Origin: Lithospermum erythrorhizon
Lineage: Eukaryota > Streptophyta > Magnoliopsida > Boraginales > Boraginaceae
NCBI GenBank assembly: GCA_019722365.1
Contig: JADFUC010000085.1
Span: forward strand, 1,302,001-1,366,000
Direction of reading: 5' to 3'
Length of the DNA stretch: 64,000 nucleotides
Of this stretch, positions 1-11,059 are shown piece by piece (within the stretch, counting starts at the first letter, position 1; each line of letters starts with the position of its first letter). The notes beneath the pieces are model-generated. The model was not told the DNA's origin. It ran no database searches and worked only from the letters and a program-made list of their open reading frames with translations. The position numbers were made by a program, and so were the translations under genes.

Positions 1-370
1 AGAGCGAACCGGGTTAATCATGATAAAATAGATCTGCGCCTCGCGAGTTTTCAAGTTGAACTGACAAGTTTTGTTGACAATTCGGACTTCACAATTTACG
101 TTCCGGGTAAGTTAAAATCTAAAATAGTGCGGATAGTTTACTGTGCAAGTTTTTTCCCTATGGTGCGGTGGAAATAACTCATGAGGAGAAGGGCACGTTT
201 AAGGTCAATGGTGAACGTTTGAAACATTATTATGGTGGACATGTGGAAAGAGTAAATACGGTGGTCATGTTGTATTGCACATTTCGTTGAATGAGTCTGC
301 AGTCATGATCGAGACTAAAAACGTTAAACGTAAGCGACTTATTGGGGAGAGCTTAACCCAATCTTTTAGA
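1..370 (+). pseudogene. Ty3/gypsy polyprotein, C-terminal integrase remnant
   Basis: Reading across frames, about 100-240 gives the usual end of a plant Ty3/gypsy integrase: a PGKLKSK-like stretch, then FPYGAVEITHEEKGTFKVNG and ERLKHYYGG. In intact elements this is the last part of pol, just after the integrase catalytic core. Further on, a KRKRLIGE-like stretch (about 325-350) resembles the basic tail that often closes these polyproteins. There is no continuous reading frame and the 5' part lies outside the window, so this is a dead, truncated copy. Its neighbours (tandem repeat, long untranslated stretch, polypurine tract, LTR) fit the 3' half of one element on the + strand. The lineage (Tat/Athila-like) is inferred from the layout, not from a tree. 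Confidence 0.75.
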
Positions 371-503
371 TTGCTAGTTATTTTATTTCTTAGTTTTAGG
401 TGTGTCGTAAAAAAAAATAAATAAATAAATAAAATAAAAAATAAAAAATAAAAAAAAAAATTGGGTGAGATTTGGTCAAGGTGACGTTTTGGGGCAGTTT
501 GGA

Positions 504-663
504 TGCCAAGCGGAGGTCAAATTTTGACCATCGATGGACGTTTAATAGGAAAATAATGTGTTCGGGCAGATTAGTTGCCAAGCGGAGGTCAAATTTTGAC
601 CATCGATGGACGTTTAATAGGAAAATAATGTCCTCCGGCAGATTAGTTGCCAAGCGGAGGCGA
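504..663 (+). repeat. 72-bp tandem repeat, two full copies plus a partial third
   Basis: The unit starts at TGCCAAGCGGAGG at 504, 576 and 648, a period of 72 bp. The two full copies are nearly identical; the third stops after about 16 bp. It lies between the integrase end and the 3' LTR. Tat/Ogre-type Ty3/gypsy elements often carry tandem repeats in this place. Confidence 0.9.
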
Positions 664-3286
664 TTATGACTGCTTACGAATTGATTTTTTAATTCAAAAA
701 AAAAAAAATCAAAAAAGAAATTCAGAGACTTCTGAGTCTCTTTCCCCACAGGCAGCCCCCAAATTAAACCACAACACAGCGCTTGCTGACACCGCCTCCG
801 GCCCTTGCGCCCTTTCCGACAGCGAAATACCGGCCAAACTTCGCGAATCCGCCTTTCGCCTCAGCACCGCCCGATCGCGAATCCGCCCGTCGGCCATAAA
901 AGCGCCAGCTCAGTCGCTCATAGCTCGGTTGCTCGCGGCTCCGCCAATCCCCAATCGCGCGCCTTTCCGAGCCAAATCGCCCGAGCGATCGCGACGCCCG
1001 GCTTAAATCGCGAGATCAGAGCAAATCGCCATTAGCCCCACCCGGTCGCTTAAAGATCGATCGCGCCGCCTCAGCCTCCGACCTCAAACACAAACTCCGG
1101 CCTACTCCCAGCTCGCGATCGCGAGATCCATGGCCTCAGCATAAAAGCTCTAAATCGCGAGATCAGCCTTATTCCTCACAGCTCTCATCTACCATGATCG
1201 CCGTTCGCCGCAAAGCCCGGCTACGTCGCTCCGACCACCAGCTCCGGTCCTTTCGCATCTCCGCTTCGTTCTCACCACCGCCCGCCGCTCAAGCGATCGC
1301 CGCCGCCTCGACTCGGCGAATCCCTGTCCATTCGGTGTGTTACGTACTCGTTTTTCATTTACATTTATTCTCTTTTTTTAATTTTCTATGTTATGTTGGT
1401 GCAGAAATTTCCGGCGCTATTTTTTAATTTAGGTTTTTATTGATTTATTTTAGTTATTTCTTTCATTTCCGCTTCTGTTTCATCGTTGTGTTTAGACTTG
1501 ATTTGATTTGTTTAGTTAATTCTTTAATCGATTTAGTTGTGTTTGAAGTGACCTCGAATGCAGGCATTTGTTTTAAGTATTTTTGAGCACTTGTCGTAGT
1601 AATTTATTTTTACGTACGGACATTGGTAGCGATAATTTAGTGCAAAAGTTTTCTATATGGATGTTTCATGGGTTGGATGGGTTAGGCGCCACAACATGCT
1701 ATTCTTATTAAATTATGCGATAAGTATGCGTTTGTTTAAGCATCTTTGCATTTGTTTATCCGTTGCTAACGTTTATATTTGTTGGAGTTCGTGTGCACCA
1801 CAGACTCCCACGTATTTTCGAGGATCGAGACGAATCGGTGTTCGCAGCTGTTCATCTTACAGGGCCGAGATTGGATCTTTCAGAGGACTTGTTGCAGCGG
1901 ATTTTGTGCGGTGGACGGCGAGGAGGATCTTGTCCTCCGTCGATTAGTCGCCCCCACCTTGCACTTGTCAGGGAAGTTTTACTTGTCTACTTTTATTTCG
2001 TATTTATGCATTGAGGGCAATGTCTTGTTCAAGTGTAGGGGGTGCGTAATGATTGTCCTTAAGTATATGATAAGTTTAACGGATAAATTGATATATCCTG
2101 GATCAATAGTAAATTGTATGTCATTCGATGATGATTTTCTGCATGATTGATTGAGTTTTTGACTTGACATTCTTAGCTGGTGTGATGTTTTGATTGAAGT
2201 TTGAGTGGATAACTCTTGTTTAGTGAATATACCCTACCTGGTGAGATTTTGTGCCTAATTTTATGCTGGAGTTTCTTTCTTGGTGTGATACTGCAATAAA
2301 TGTTTTGTATTCTTGAGAACTTGTTTGAATCTACTCTCACTGTTACTGTATGCGTGCATAAAAATGATGAGAAGGCAATTAGGTTATAATCCGCGTTATC
2401 CTAAAAGGCTAACCCAGATGTATTATCCGCTATTAAGACCCCATGAGCCTAGTGACCTTTCTTTCTTTGATTATACGCTTATAAACTATAAGCCTTCTTG
2501 CTACCATGTTGTCCTACTTGGGGAGTGTGTATTTTGAATTATCTATGTTGAATTGTGGCTTGTTAAGAGTTTGAATTAATGAAGTGTGAAGGAGAAAGAA
2601 GCATTGGAAGATAAAAAAAAAAGAAAAAAAAAAGAAAGTGGAGAGTACATAGTGAAATATGATCTCTCAAAAGTGAAAGAAATTGTTAATGCCAGCGAAT
2701 TATGAAAAGTGTCGTTGATGTTTATGGGTGTATACATGAGGGAAAAAAAAAAAAACTTAAGAGGAAAAATATGCATAAGTAATATGGCAGAGTGAAGGAT
2801 GGTACTTAAATGAGATGTAGAATGTTGGGTTGAAGGGGTGTAGTTGTTTAGGCATCTTTATTTTGGCTTGTAATTAATTCGAGTTGTCTCCTCAATGTTA
2901 TTAAAGTCGAATACGAGAATATTTATCACCCGCTTCACGCTAAGCCTGCATTCTGACTATAAAGACCTTCGATTTATGTTAAATGCATTGGTGATGGATT
3001 GATAGATGTATAACCAAGCATATGGTAGAAACATTAAACGGTCCGAGAGGAATTGAAAGCGTAAGCAGTAGCCACTTTGATATATTTGAGTGATATGAGA
3101 AGTGAAATTCACTAGCGAAATTATCTACTCACGATGAATTGTTGATATTGCAGCGTAGCTAAGTAGGAAAACCATTACTCATGATTATTTGTTGTCGAGA
3201 ACTTAATGATATATGAAGTACTTGAGATCACTTGGATGTTTAATTTGTCTCGTTTCCACATATGCGTTTGGCGAGGACAGCAAGAA
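664..3286 (+). other. Long 3' untranslated part of the Ty3/gypsy element
   Basis: About 740-1330 is C/G-rich with recurring GCGATCGCGAG-type words, very unlike its AT-rich surroundings. Short open frames exist on both strands but none resembles a known domain. Around 2010-2040 a motif close to TTGAGGGCAATG followed by AAGTGTAGGGGGT looks like a second, internal polypurine-tract-like site. About 2580-2780 is A/G-rich. I see no gene here. The most likely reading is the non-coding or vestigial env-like region between pol and the 3' LTR. Confidence 0.5.
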
Positions 3287-3301
3287 CTTAAGTGTAGAGT
3301 G
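3287..3301 (+). promoter_or_regulatory. Polypurine tract of the Ty3/gypsy element
   Basis: ACTTAAGTGTAGAGTG immediately precedes TGATAAGTG. This is a decayed form of the plant Ty3/gypsy polypurine tract (AAGTGTGGGGG followed by TGATAAG...) that primes plus-strand DNA synthesis. Confidence 0.65.
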
Positions 3302-4393
3302 TGATAAGTGTTCATTATATATAATGTTTTGAGGCCCTAATTCGTGATAGGCGATGTTATTTTTACGCCCAATCGATATAATTTGCACTTGTTTTCGTTT
3401 ATTTGGTTTGGGCGGTTATCGGTTAAAGTGAAGATCGGACCTTGAATTGAAGATATGAAAGGCGGTCCACTAAGAGTTACATGAGTCATGATCAGAATAA
3501 AGGGATTCGACCCCACGTCGGCTATTAGGTTATGGTAACTTGCTATAAAAGAGGAGGATTAGAGTAAAAGGGGATATCTAGAGATTTCAGGAGAAAGTCA
3601 TCGAGCTTTGTTGGAGCTTTTTGGCGCGCCATTGGAAGTTGGAGTTGGTTCTTTTAATTGGTTTGATTTTTTAATTCAAGTTACTTTTATTGTTATTAAG
3701 GATGAATGCTATTAATTCCATGTATTTATTTATATGCTTATTATGAACTAATTTTATTATTAGTCGGGACCATGATGTAGTTGGATCGGATGATTTAATT
3801 TTCTTGGAGTTAATTTATTTCAGTTCGCAATTACGATTATTGTGCATAATTAGTATTTAATATCTTGATATAAATGTAAATCGTTCATATAAGTGATTAA
3901 TTCTTTAGAAATAGGGTGCTCGGCAAGATTGATAATCGGAGACACATGTTTCAACATAGAGATATAGGTAATGTCGTGTGCAATTTAATAAACATAAGTT
4001 ATTAAAAGATCTCTATTTTAGTATCGTAGAGATATGGTTAGTTCTTAGGAGACTTAATTGGTGTTAAGCGAAGTAATATCAATTGTATAGGAATACTTTT
4101 GTTATTAACTAATAAGTAACTACTAGTTGAAATTGAATCGGCGATCCGATGAAATCATGTGCCCACAGTATACTTGAATATTAAGTCTGATCCTTTCTTT
4201 TGCATTGAGTTAGTGTAGTTAATTTAAGTTACGAGTCAATTGGTAGAAGGAGTCTAGATAAAAATTTACTCTTGAATTATTAGTTAATTAAGGATTAAAG
4301 AAAAAGGCCTAGTACTTAGTAGATTGGAATTTGAGGCGATACTTCGTTCTTATGGGTATATTCTTTGACCTGACCGGACTCGACCGAAACACA
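3302..4393 (+). repeat. 3' LTR of the Ty3/gypsy element
   Basis: It starts with TGATAAGTG directly after the polypurine tract and probably ends near the ACACA at 4389-4393. A TATAAAA box sits at 3544-3550, as expected for the U3 promoter. The stretch 3690-3850 has the T-rich GAATGCTATTAATTCC...CTTGGAGTTAATT character common in this class. No second LTR copy lies in the window, so the right end is a guess to within about 50 bp. The LINE begins at once after it. Confidence 0.6.
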
Positions 4394-6690
4394 TAAATTG
4401 GTGTTTATTAAGTATCACGAGTGGGATTCGATCAGTTCAAGTTGGCTTTTAGTGGATGCTCGTGGACGTAAGGGAGGTTTAGTTTTGTTATGGCCAAGGC
4501 ATTTGAATATTTCAATAAAGAGCTACTCTTCTCATCATATTGAAGCAATCGTGGAGGAGGAGGATCAAAATCCATGGAGGTTCGTGGGTTTTTATGGTCA
4601 TCATGAAGTTCAGTTTCGACGACATTCATGGGAATTTGCTGAGTTTATTAAAAATAAGTGGAGTTACCCATTTGTCTGCTCCCAGGAGATTTTAATGAGG
4701 TACTAGATGTGATGGAGCATAGATCATGTAGACGTAGTAGGCCGGTATGGCAAATTACGAATTTTAAACATGTAGTTGATGATTGTGATCTAATAGACAT
4801 TGGTTTTGAAATTTTGCCACTTTTACTTGGTGTAATAAATTTCTGTCTCATCTACTTAGAGCTGGTTGGATAGATGTTTAGTGAGGATGAACTAGCGACT
4901 CTTATTTGGGCATGTATAACTCACATTCACAGGCAATCATTCGACCATCCCAGCATTCTTCTTAGACATGAAGATAAGGAGGATATGGTTCCTCAAAAGA
5001 GTAGATTTCGCTTTGAGGATGGGTGGTGTTTGTATGAAGATAGCAAGGAAGTGGTAGAAAAGGAAAAGCAGGAAGTGAGTTAAGAGGAGTGATTGCTAGT
5101 ACCCAACAATGTTGTTTAGGTCTCTTAGACTCGAAGAGAAATTGCTTGGGGAATGTTCAAACTACCTTGAAGGAGAAACAACAAAAACTGGATATTCTAC
5201 TACAAGGGATTATTACGGACGACAGTAAGAAAAAGAGTATGGTATTAGCAAAGGAGATTGATAGACTCAGAGAGACTAATGATATCTATTGGCAACAACA
5301 TTCCAGGGTTGAATGGAGGGTTAAAGGGGATAGGAATATGGGCTATTTCCATGCGGTTGTAGCTAAGGAACAAGCGACATCATTCACGCTTACTCCGGGA
5401 TGGAAGCGAGGTATTCTGATCTAGATGGACTCATTCGTAGATACGGCGGTTGATTTTATAAAATTGTTCATCCGCAGTCTAGTTGGGGGCTCGCTGGACA
5501 GCAGCACTCTGTATAAATACCTTTCGGGGCCATTTATGGTGGGAATGTAAACTGATAGTGATGATGTGAAAAAGGCACTATTCTCGATGAGGAAAGGCAA
5601 AGCCCCAAGACCTGATGGAATGCCTGCAAGCTTTTACCAATTCTATTGGGATATAGTTCAGGAAGATATCAACAACATGGTGTTAAACTGTATGAATGAG
5701 GGTAGGTTTTTGATAAAGTTCAACTTTATTCATTACTTGCATCCAAAAGGTACTGACCCCCATAGAAATAACACAATTTGACCAATTGTTCTATGCAACA
5801 CAACGACCAAATTGATCGCTAAGGTTTTAGTGGAGAGATTGAAGTGGGTTAGTTCGATTGTTTGCAGATGCAGGTGCTTTTGTGCCAAATAGGGCTTCAT
5901 CCCACGGACAATATCTTATGAGGTGCACCATTTTATCAAATTGAGGAAGGCGAGGCGGAAATGATATATGTCGGTCGAATTGGATATCATGAAACATGAC
6001 GGGATAGAATAGTGCCGTTTTTTAGACTAATGATGGTGATGAAATTTCAGACAAATTCATCAATCTTATCATGGATTTAGTGTAATCATTTTCATAATTA
6101 ACTCTTGATTAATGGAAACAGGTTGATTTTTAAATTCGGGTCGAGTCGGGGTCTAAGGCAAAGGACCCTACTCCCTTGCTTTTAAATCATATGCCTGAGA
6201 GGCTACATTTCTCTTTTAAAAGGGGCGTGTTCAAGAGGGTGTATTTCTGGCATTAATTTGGGACATGGATGTGAGCCTATTTCGCCTTTGTTCTCGGGGC
6301 GACACACTTTTGTTTGGGAGGCTACGAAAAGTGAAGCTCGCAGTATTCTGAGTATTTTGCAACAATACGGTTGCTTTTACGGCCAAGCTAGTCGTACTCG
6401 AAATGCCTGCAGTGACCTTTAGCCCCAGATGTGAGCTCTAGTACCAGAGGAAGCGATCTCGAGTTCTAGGAATCACGAGGGAGGTTACCACTCATGGTAC
6501 CTACCTAGGCCTCCCATCAACTATCATCACTTCTAAGAAGGAGGTTTTTTCCTCCGTCTGGCCATATAGATGATTGAAGTCTAGGCTTCTATCCAAAGCA
6601 AGTAAAGCAGTATTCATTACATCAGTCCTACAGTCTAATACTACGCTATGTAATGTTTTAAGCTTCCTCTTACAACATGCCATGATAATT
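4394..6690 (+). pseudogene. L1-type LINE, endonuclease and reverse transcriptase, decayed
   Basis: Landmarks occur in the right order on the + strand. Endonuclease domain at about 4430-4860: GRKGGLVLLWP, WRFVGFYGH and GDFNEVLDVMEH. Linker at about 5000-5350: RFEDGWCLYED and VKGDRNMGYFHA. Reverse transcriptase from about 5560: ALFSMRKGKAPRPDGMPASF, then GLRQR near 6150, a degraded ISPLF/DDTLLF catalytic region near 6280-6320, and GTYLGLPS at about 6495-6518, continuing to about 6680. There are many frameshifts and stops. The 5' end lacks the gag-like ORF1, and no poly(A) tail is recognisable. It is a dead copy, presumably inserted next to or into the LTR. Confidence 0.88.
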
Positions 6691-9600
6691 GCGTAAGATG
6701 AATATACAATGCCAATATATATTTATTTCTGTGTCAATTGAGTAGAGCCATATAACTTATGGAATGCACAAGGCAATTAATTATCGTTGTGTATTATGGA
6801 AGAAATTTTTTCTATGACTTAATAATTGTTGTAAGCATGATGCTTACTTTAATCTTAACTGTTGGTCACACATTTTAAGTAGGTTTTGATCCAATAATTA
6901 GAATAAACTGATAATTGCCACAATTACAAAAATTTAGAATAATAAAATAAAATTTAGTTTTAGTCCAAGATTCATCTAAATTATTGAAGTTCTGGAAATT
7001 TGATGATTATAATGCCTAGAGTTACTGCTGTTGTATCAATTTGGGTTTGTGTTTTTGAATGTAGTTGGTAGAAATTTTTTTGAGGGCTTTTGTTTTTCAT
7101 CATTGTGCTTTGCCTCTATAGTTATTCCCACAACTCTACGTATCATCATTTGCAGCTATAGACATATTAGACAGACTTGCATTATCTTTGCTTTCAACTT
7201 CATAGTAAATGGTATAAGCTTATGCATTCACCTTGCCTCCTTATCATACTATAAAAGCAATTGCATTCGAAAATGCCTACTTTTTATATGTTATTGTTAT
7301 ATGTTAGATGGAATAATGCAACTTGGAATACCAAAATAAAATGTGTAATAATTATTTGTTTTGTAGGATAGAATACCATGTATATCTGCTACTCTTACCG
7401 ACTTCTTTTGTGCTTGTGGATACCTTTAGGTGATGAGCATATATAATATAATCAGTAATCACATGGAAACTTTTGAGCTGATTGCAGAAGTTTATCAGGC
7501 ACCCTATAATACAGGTTGAAGCAAGAAATCACTTATTAACTTCCAAATTCACTATTTTACAAGCATCAAAGATGAATGCAAGAAAATTCAAATCAGAGTG
7601 AAACTCTAATTGCTCCATATCACATTCTATACCCACATTCTGTGGTGTGCAGTGAGTAGGAGATATTGTGAAGTCGAAGACTATAGTGTAACAGGATAAT
7701 TGAAACTTGTACATAAAACTAACTTGGTATTTTATGCTCCACTGATTCTTAATGTTGTAACGTAGATCATAAATTTTATCATAGTGTAACTAAATTTATT
7801 GTAATAGCATAATAGAAAATACTTTATTTATTTGATATAATATGATGTAAATAGAATACAAAATAGTATTTTTGAGATATGTTTTTATTATGTCTTTGTT
7901 ACATAAAAATTGATGGAAAACTATCTTGGATTTTTCTCGAATACCATTTGTCTTATAAGTGTGGCATGTATGAACAGTACATAAATATGTAGTCTTTTAA
8001 TAATAGTATCCATTATTTTTGAATTTTCATTCTTCATTTGATTCTAAAATAGTAATATCGGCTTAAATACCATAGCATAAAATATCATATATTTGATATC
8101 ATATAGTTTAAATAGAATACAAAAATAATTTTTTTGAGATGTGTTTTGTTATAGATCTAAAATACCATTTGCGTTATAAGTATGATATGTATCAAAGTAT
8201 ACAGAAATACCATGATCTTTTTATTATTGGTATCCATTAATTTTAGATTTTTTCATTCTTGAAAAGCTTGTTTCTACAACAATGATATAATCATTTATTG
8301 AAATACCATAAAATTAATGGTGGACTGGTGGAGTATTTCAGAGCACTGATATATTAAGTGTAAAAAATTATGGTCTTTTATTTGGATGTAAAATGGTTTT
8401 ATATGTTATTGCCGGCTGAGGTTTAGCCGATGGGCCTTTCAAAAAGTATATGTTATTGGGTCCTAAAAGTTAAAATTAAATAAATAAATAAATTGAATCA
8501 TTGACCTTAAGGATAAAGTCTTGTTAGTTTAGTAAAAATTCGATTATAATCATTGTGTATTATCTTAAAATTGCGTATATCGATCTCTTAAGTTTTTAAG
8601 TAAAAATATACCTTATATATTTTCAAGACTTTGCAAAATATATTTTAAAATTGATGGGTACCGATAAGCTTGGTGGCGTTGTGCAGAAACTACCCGAGGA
8701 ATGCGGGTTTAACTTGTTGTGACGTATTACTAACAACTTTATTGTAACACTCTCGCTGTGATTAGTTAAATTTATGTATTAATTATTTATAATCTTTCAA
8801 TTTTACATGTTAAATGATTTCTGATTTTTTCATCGCTAATTTAAGGGGAAAAACCTTACAAGTCGTACTTCAAAAATCTTTTGGGACACCTATAGTGTAA
8901 TTTACACATTTTTGCAAATGTAAGGGTTGAAATATCATAATAATGAAACATGGCTAATATACAATAGATTATAACATTCCACGAGCTTCAATTATAGTTG
9001 AGTAATAGTTAGACAGAGACACTAGATTTAATGCTCACCGATACATAAGGGTGTGTCACGACTTGAAAAGTCAGAGAATCAGAATATAAAATAAACTCAT
9101 TATAATTGAGCTTATAATTTAAAGGAAAGTAGAACATAGAGTGGACATTTAGGGCATGCCATTCTTTTTACCAAATCAATTAATTACTCATGGATAAGAT
9201 CAATCTAAATAAATTAATTTTATTTAAACACATTTTGTTGAATAATAAAAAAATTAATGCATGTATATAATGACTGTTAATTTGGTATGTATATATATGT
9301 ATATTGAGTACGAATGTTTTGATTTAAAAAATCACAATTTTAAAAATGAAACATTATTTCAAAATTGTAAAAACCACTCAGTTAAATTAAAATGGAGGAA
9401 ATATCAATTAATCGGGATAACTTTTTTAAATAGCAAAATATATAATTTAAATTTCCCAAATTATTCGGTTATTTTAATTATTAAAATTAACAAACTCTAA
9501 TTGCATACTCGAATTACATGCATACACGACTTTTATTCAAACCAAATAAATATATTTTTCATATATAATATTTTATAGGATATTAAAAAATATTTGTATT

Positions 9601-10638
9601 CAAAATATAAAAAATCAATTCATCAACAATTAACAATAAACAATTTTTTAAGAATGAAGGGAGTAATTTAGAAAAACTTGCTAAAGAATATTTTGTATTA
9701 AGTCCATTCATAAACAGTTGCAGGATTGGAGGGAGTAAGAACACACAAAATAAGCAAAGCTGTCCAGCATGCAAACCCATTGCTTCATTTAATTTTGCAA
9801 GTGGTTGGATGGATTGTCTCTGTCCCAGTCACACGAATCACACTTAATATTTGAACTATATTATTGACATTTTGGCATGGCTTGAGGTCTTTTGTCTAGA
9901 GATGAATAATAAACAATAAAATGTTTCTAATAACCCCAACAAATAGTCATGGCCTTATCAGCCAGAAGGCCAAGACCTTTCTTTTTAAGATAAGATCAAG
10001 AACCATGGGATTTTTCATCTATTAAAATTAATACCTATTATGGATTCATGGGTTTCGATTTACCTATTTAATTATGTATTTGCTTATAACTAGATCCGTT
10101 TATACAAATATTACTACGTATTAGTTAAGGGTTTAGTAGCTAACCCCATCTACCAACGAGTATGAACATGATCTTAACTAAAAGTTGACTCTCATGCAAT
10201 ATTAATTCACTGAAAAATCTTACAATTGATATCATATACTCCATATATATCATATAAGTCCAATAACTAAGCCGGTGGTTTGAGATTAAAATGAAAGGTC
10301 AAAAAAGATTTGGTGACACATGTATTTTATCAGATATATCCAAATTGATACAATAAGCAAATGCATACACGTATCTAATCCAACACATTTAAAGCTTGAT
10401 TTTCTAAAATATTTTTTACTTTTTTGTATATTTATTATTGGAAAACGTGTACTAATTATCCTTAAGAATTACAAATTCACTCTATATATATACAACTGTG
10501 CAATAATTTATTTCGATATATTATTAATTAGCCAATAAATGAAACTTACCAAGAGCAGTAAGGCACTGTACAATTATTAACCAAATTGTTTTTTAATGAG
10601 TTTTTTTTTTTTTTTTGGTTATTATTAGTGGTACAACT
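6691..10638. other. AT-rich intergenic DNA, no gene seen
   Basis: Only short shadow reading frames occur. It holds a diverged direct duplication (listed separately) and scattered GGAGGGAGTA-like words (near 9660 and 9730) that look like MITE ends. Confidence 0.6.
7831..8270. repeat. Diverged direct duplication, about 261-bp period
   Basis: Copy 1 (7831-8045) and copy 2 (8092-8270) share in the same order a TTTGATAT start, AATAGAATACAAAA, GATATGTTTT/GATGTGTTTT, AATACCATTTG, TATAAGT, and TATCCATTA followed by TTTTCATTCTT. Copies differ by many substitutions and small gaps, so the duplication is old. Confidence 0.7.
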
Positions 10639-10775
10639 AACTAGAATCACACAATCGAAACTGTCGAATGGCTGCAGTGGTTAGAAGGTCTTGCAGAAAC
10701 TTGGGAGTGCGGATTCGGTCTTAAGGGGGCGATGGGTGGATTTTATAAAAAAAAAAAAAAAACTAGAATCACACA
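10639..10775 (+). mobile_element. tRNA-derived SINE with perfect 15-bp target duplication
   Basis: AACTAGAATCACACA occurs at 10639-10653 and again at 10761-10775. Between them lies a body of 107 bp (10654-10760). It has an A-box-like GGCTGCAGTGG, a B-box-like GGATTCGGTC, the phrase AGGGGGCGATGGGTGG, and a 3' poly(A) of about 14. This is the layout of a short plant SINE moved by LINE machinery. The perfect target duplication suggests a fairly young insertion. Confidence 0.85.
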
Positions 10776-11059
10776 CTGCAAGATAATTGATACTCCTTAT
10801 TGAGTGGCGATTAACTTCATGTAGTTGTTAACAAAATGATGATCTATTTGCGAGCTTTATTTATCTAGAAGGTGGCACATTAAAAGGTCTATTATAGTAC
10901 TCATTTCATTAAAGATGTGTCTATCACTCTATCTCATGTAAGATAAAAGGATTCATTTGTTCTTGGTTATTCATTTGTATGTAGTCTTGATTTCATTTCA
11001 TTTCAAACTTGTAAAGCATTGCTGGTACTGAATTGTTTCAAATCATTTGATTCTTTATC

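Noticed and set aside
647..1035. C-rich open frames of 60-120 codons on both strands
   Set aside because: Compositional; no domain, and the frames overlap on both strands in retroelement DNA.
4432..4851. Open frames on - over the LINE
   Set aside because: Antisense of the endonuclease domain.
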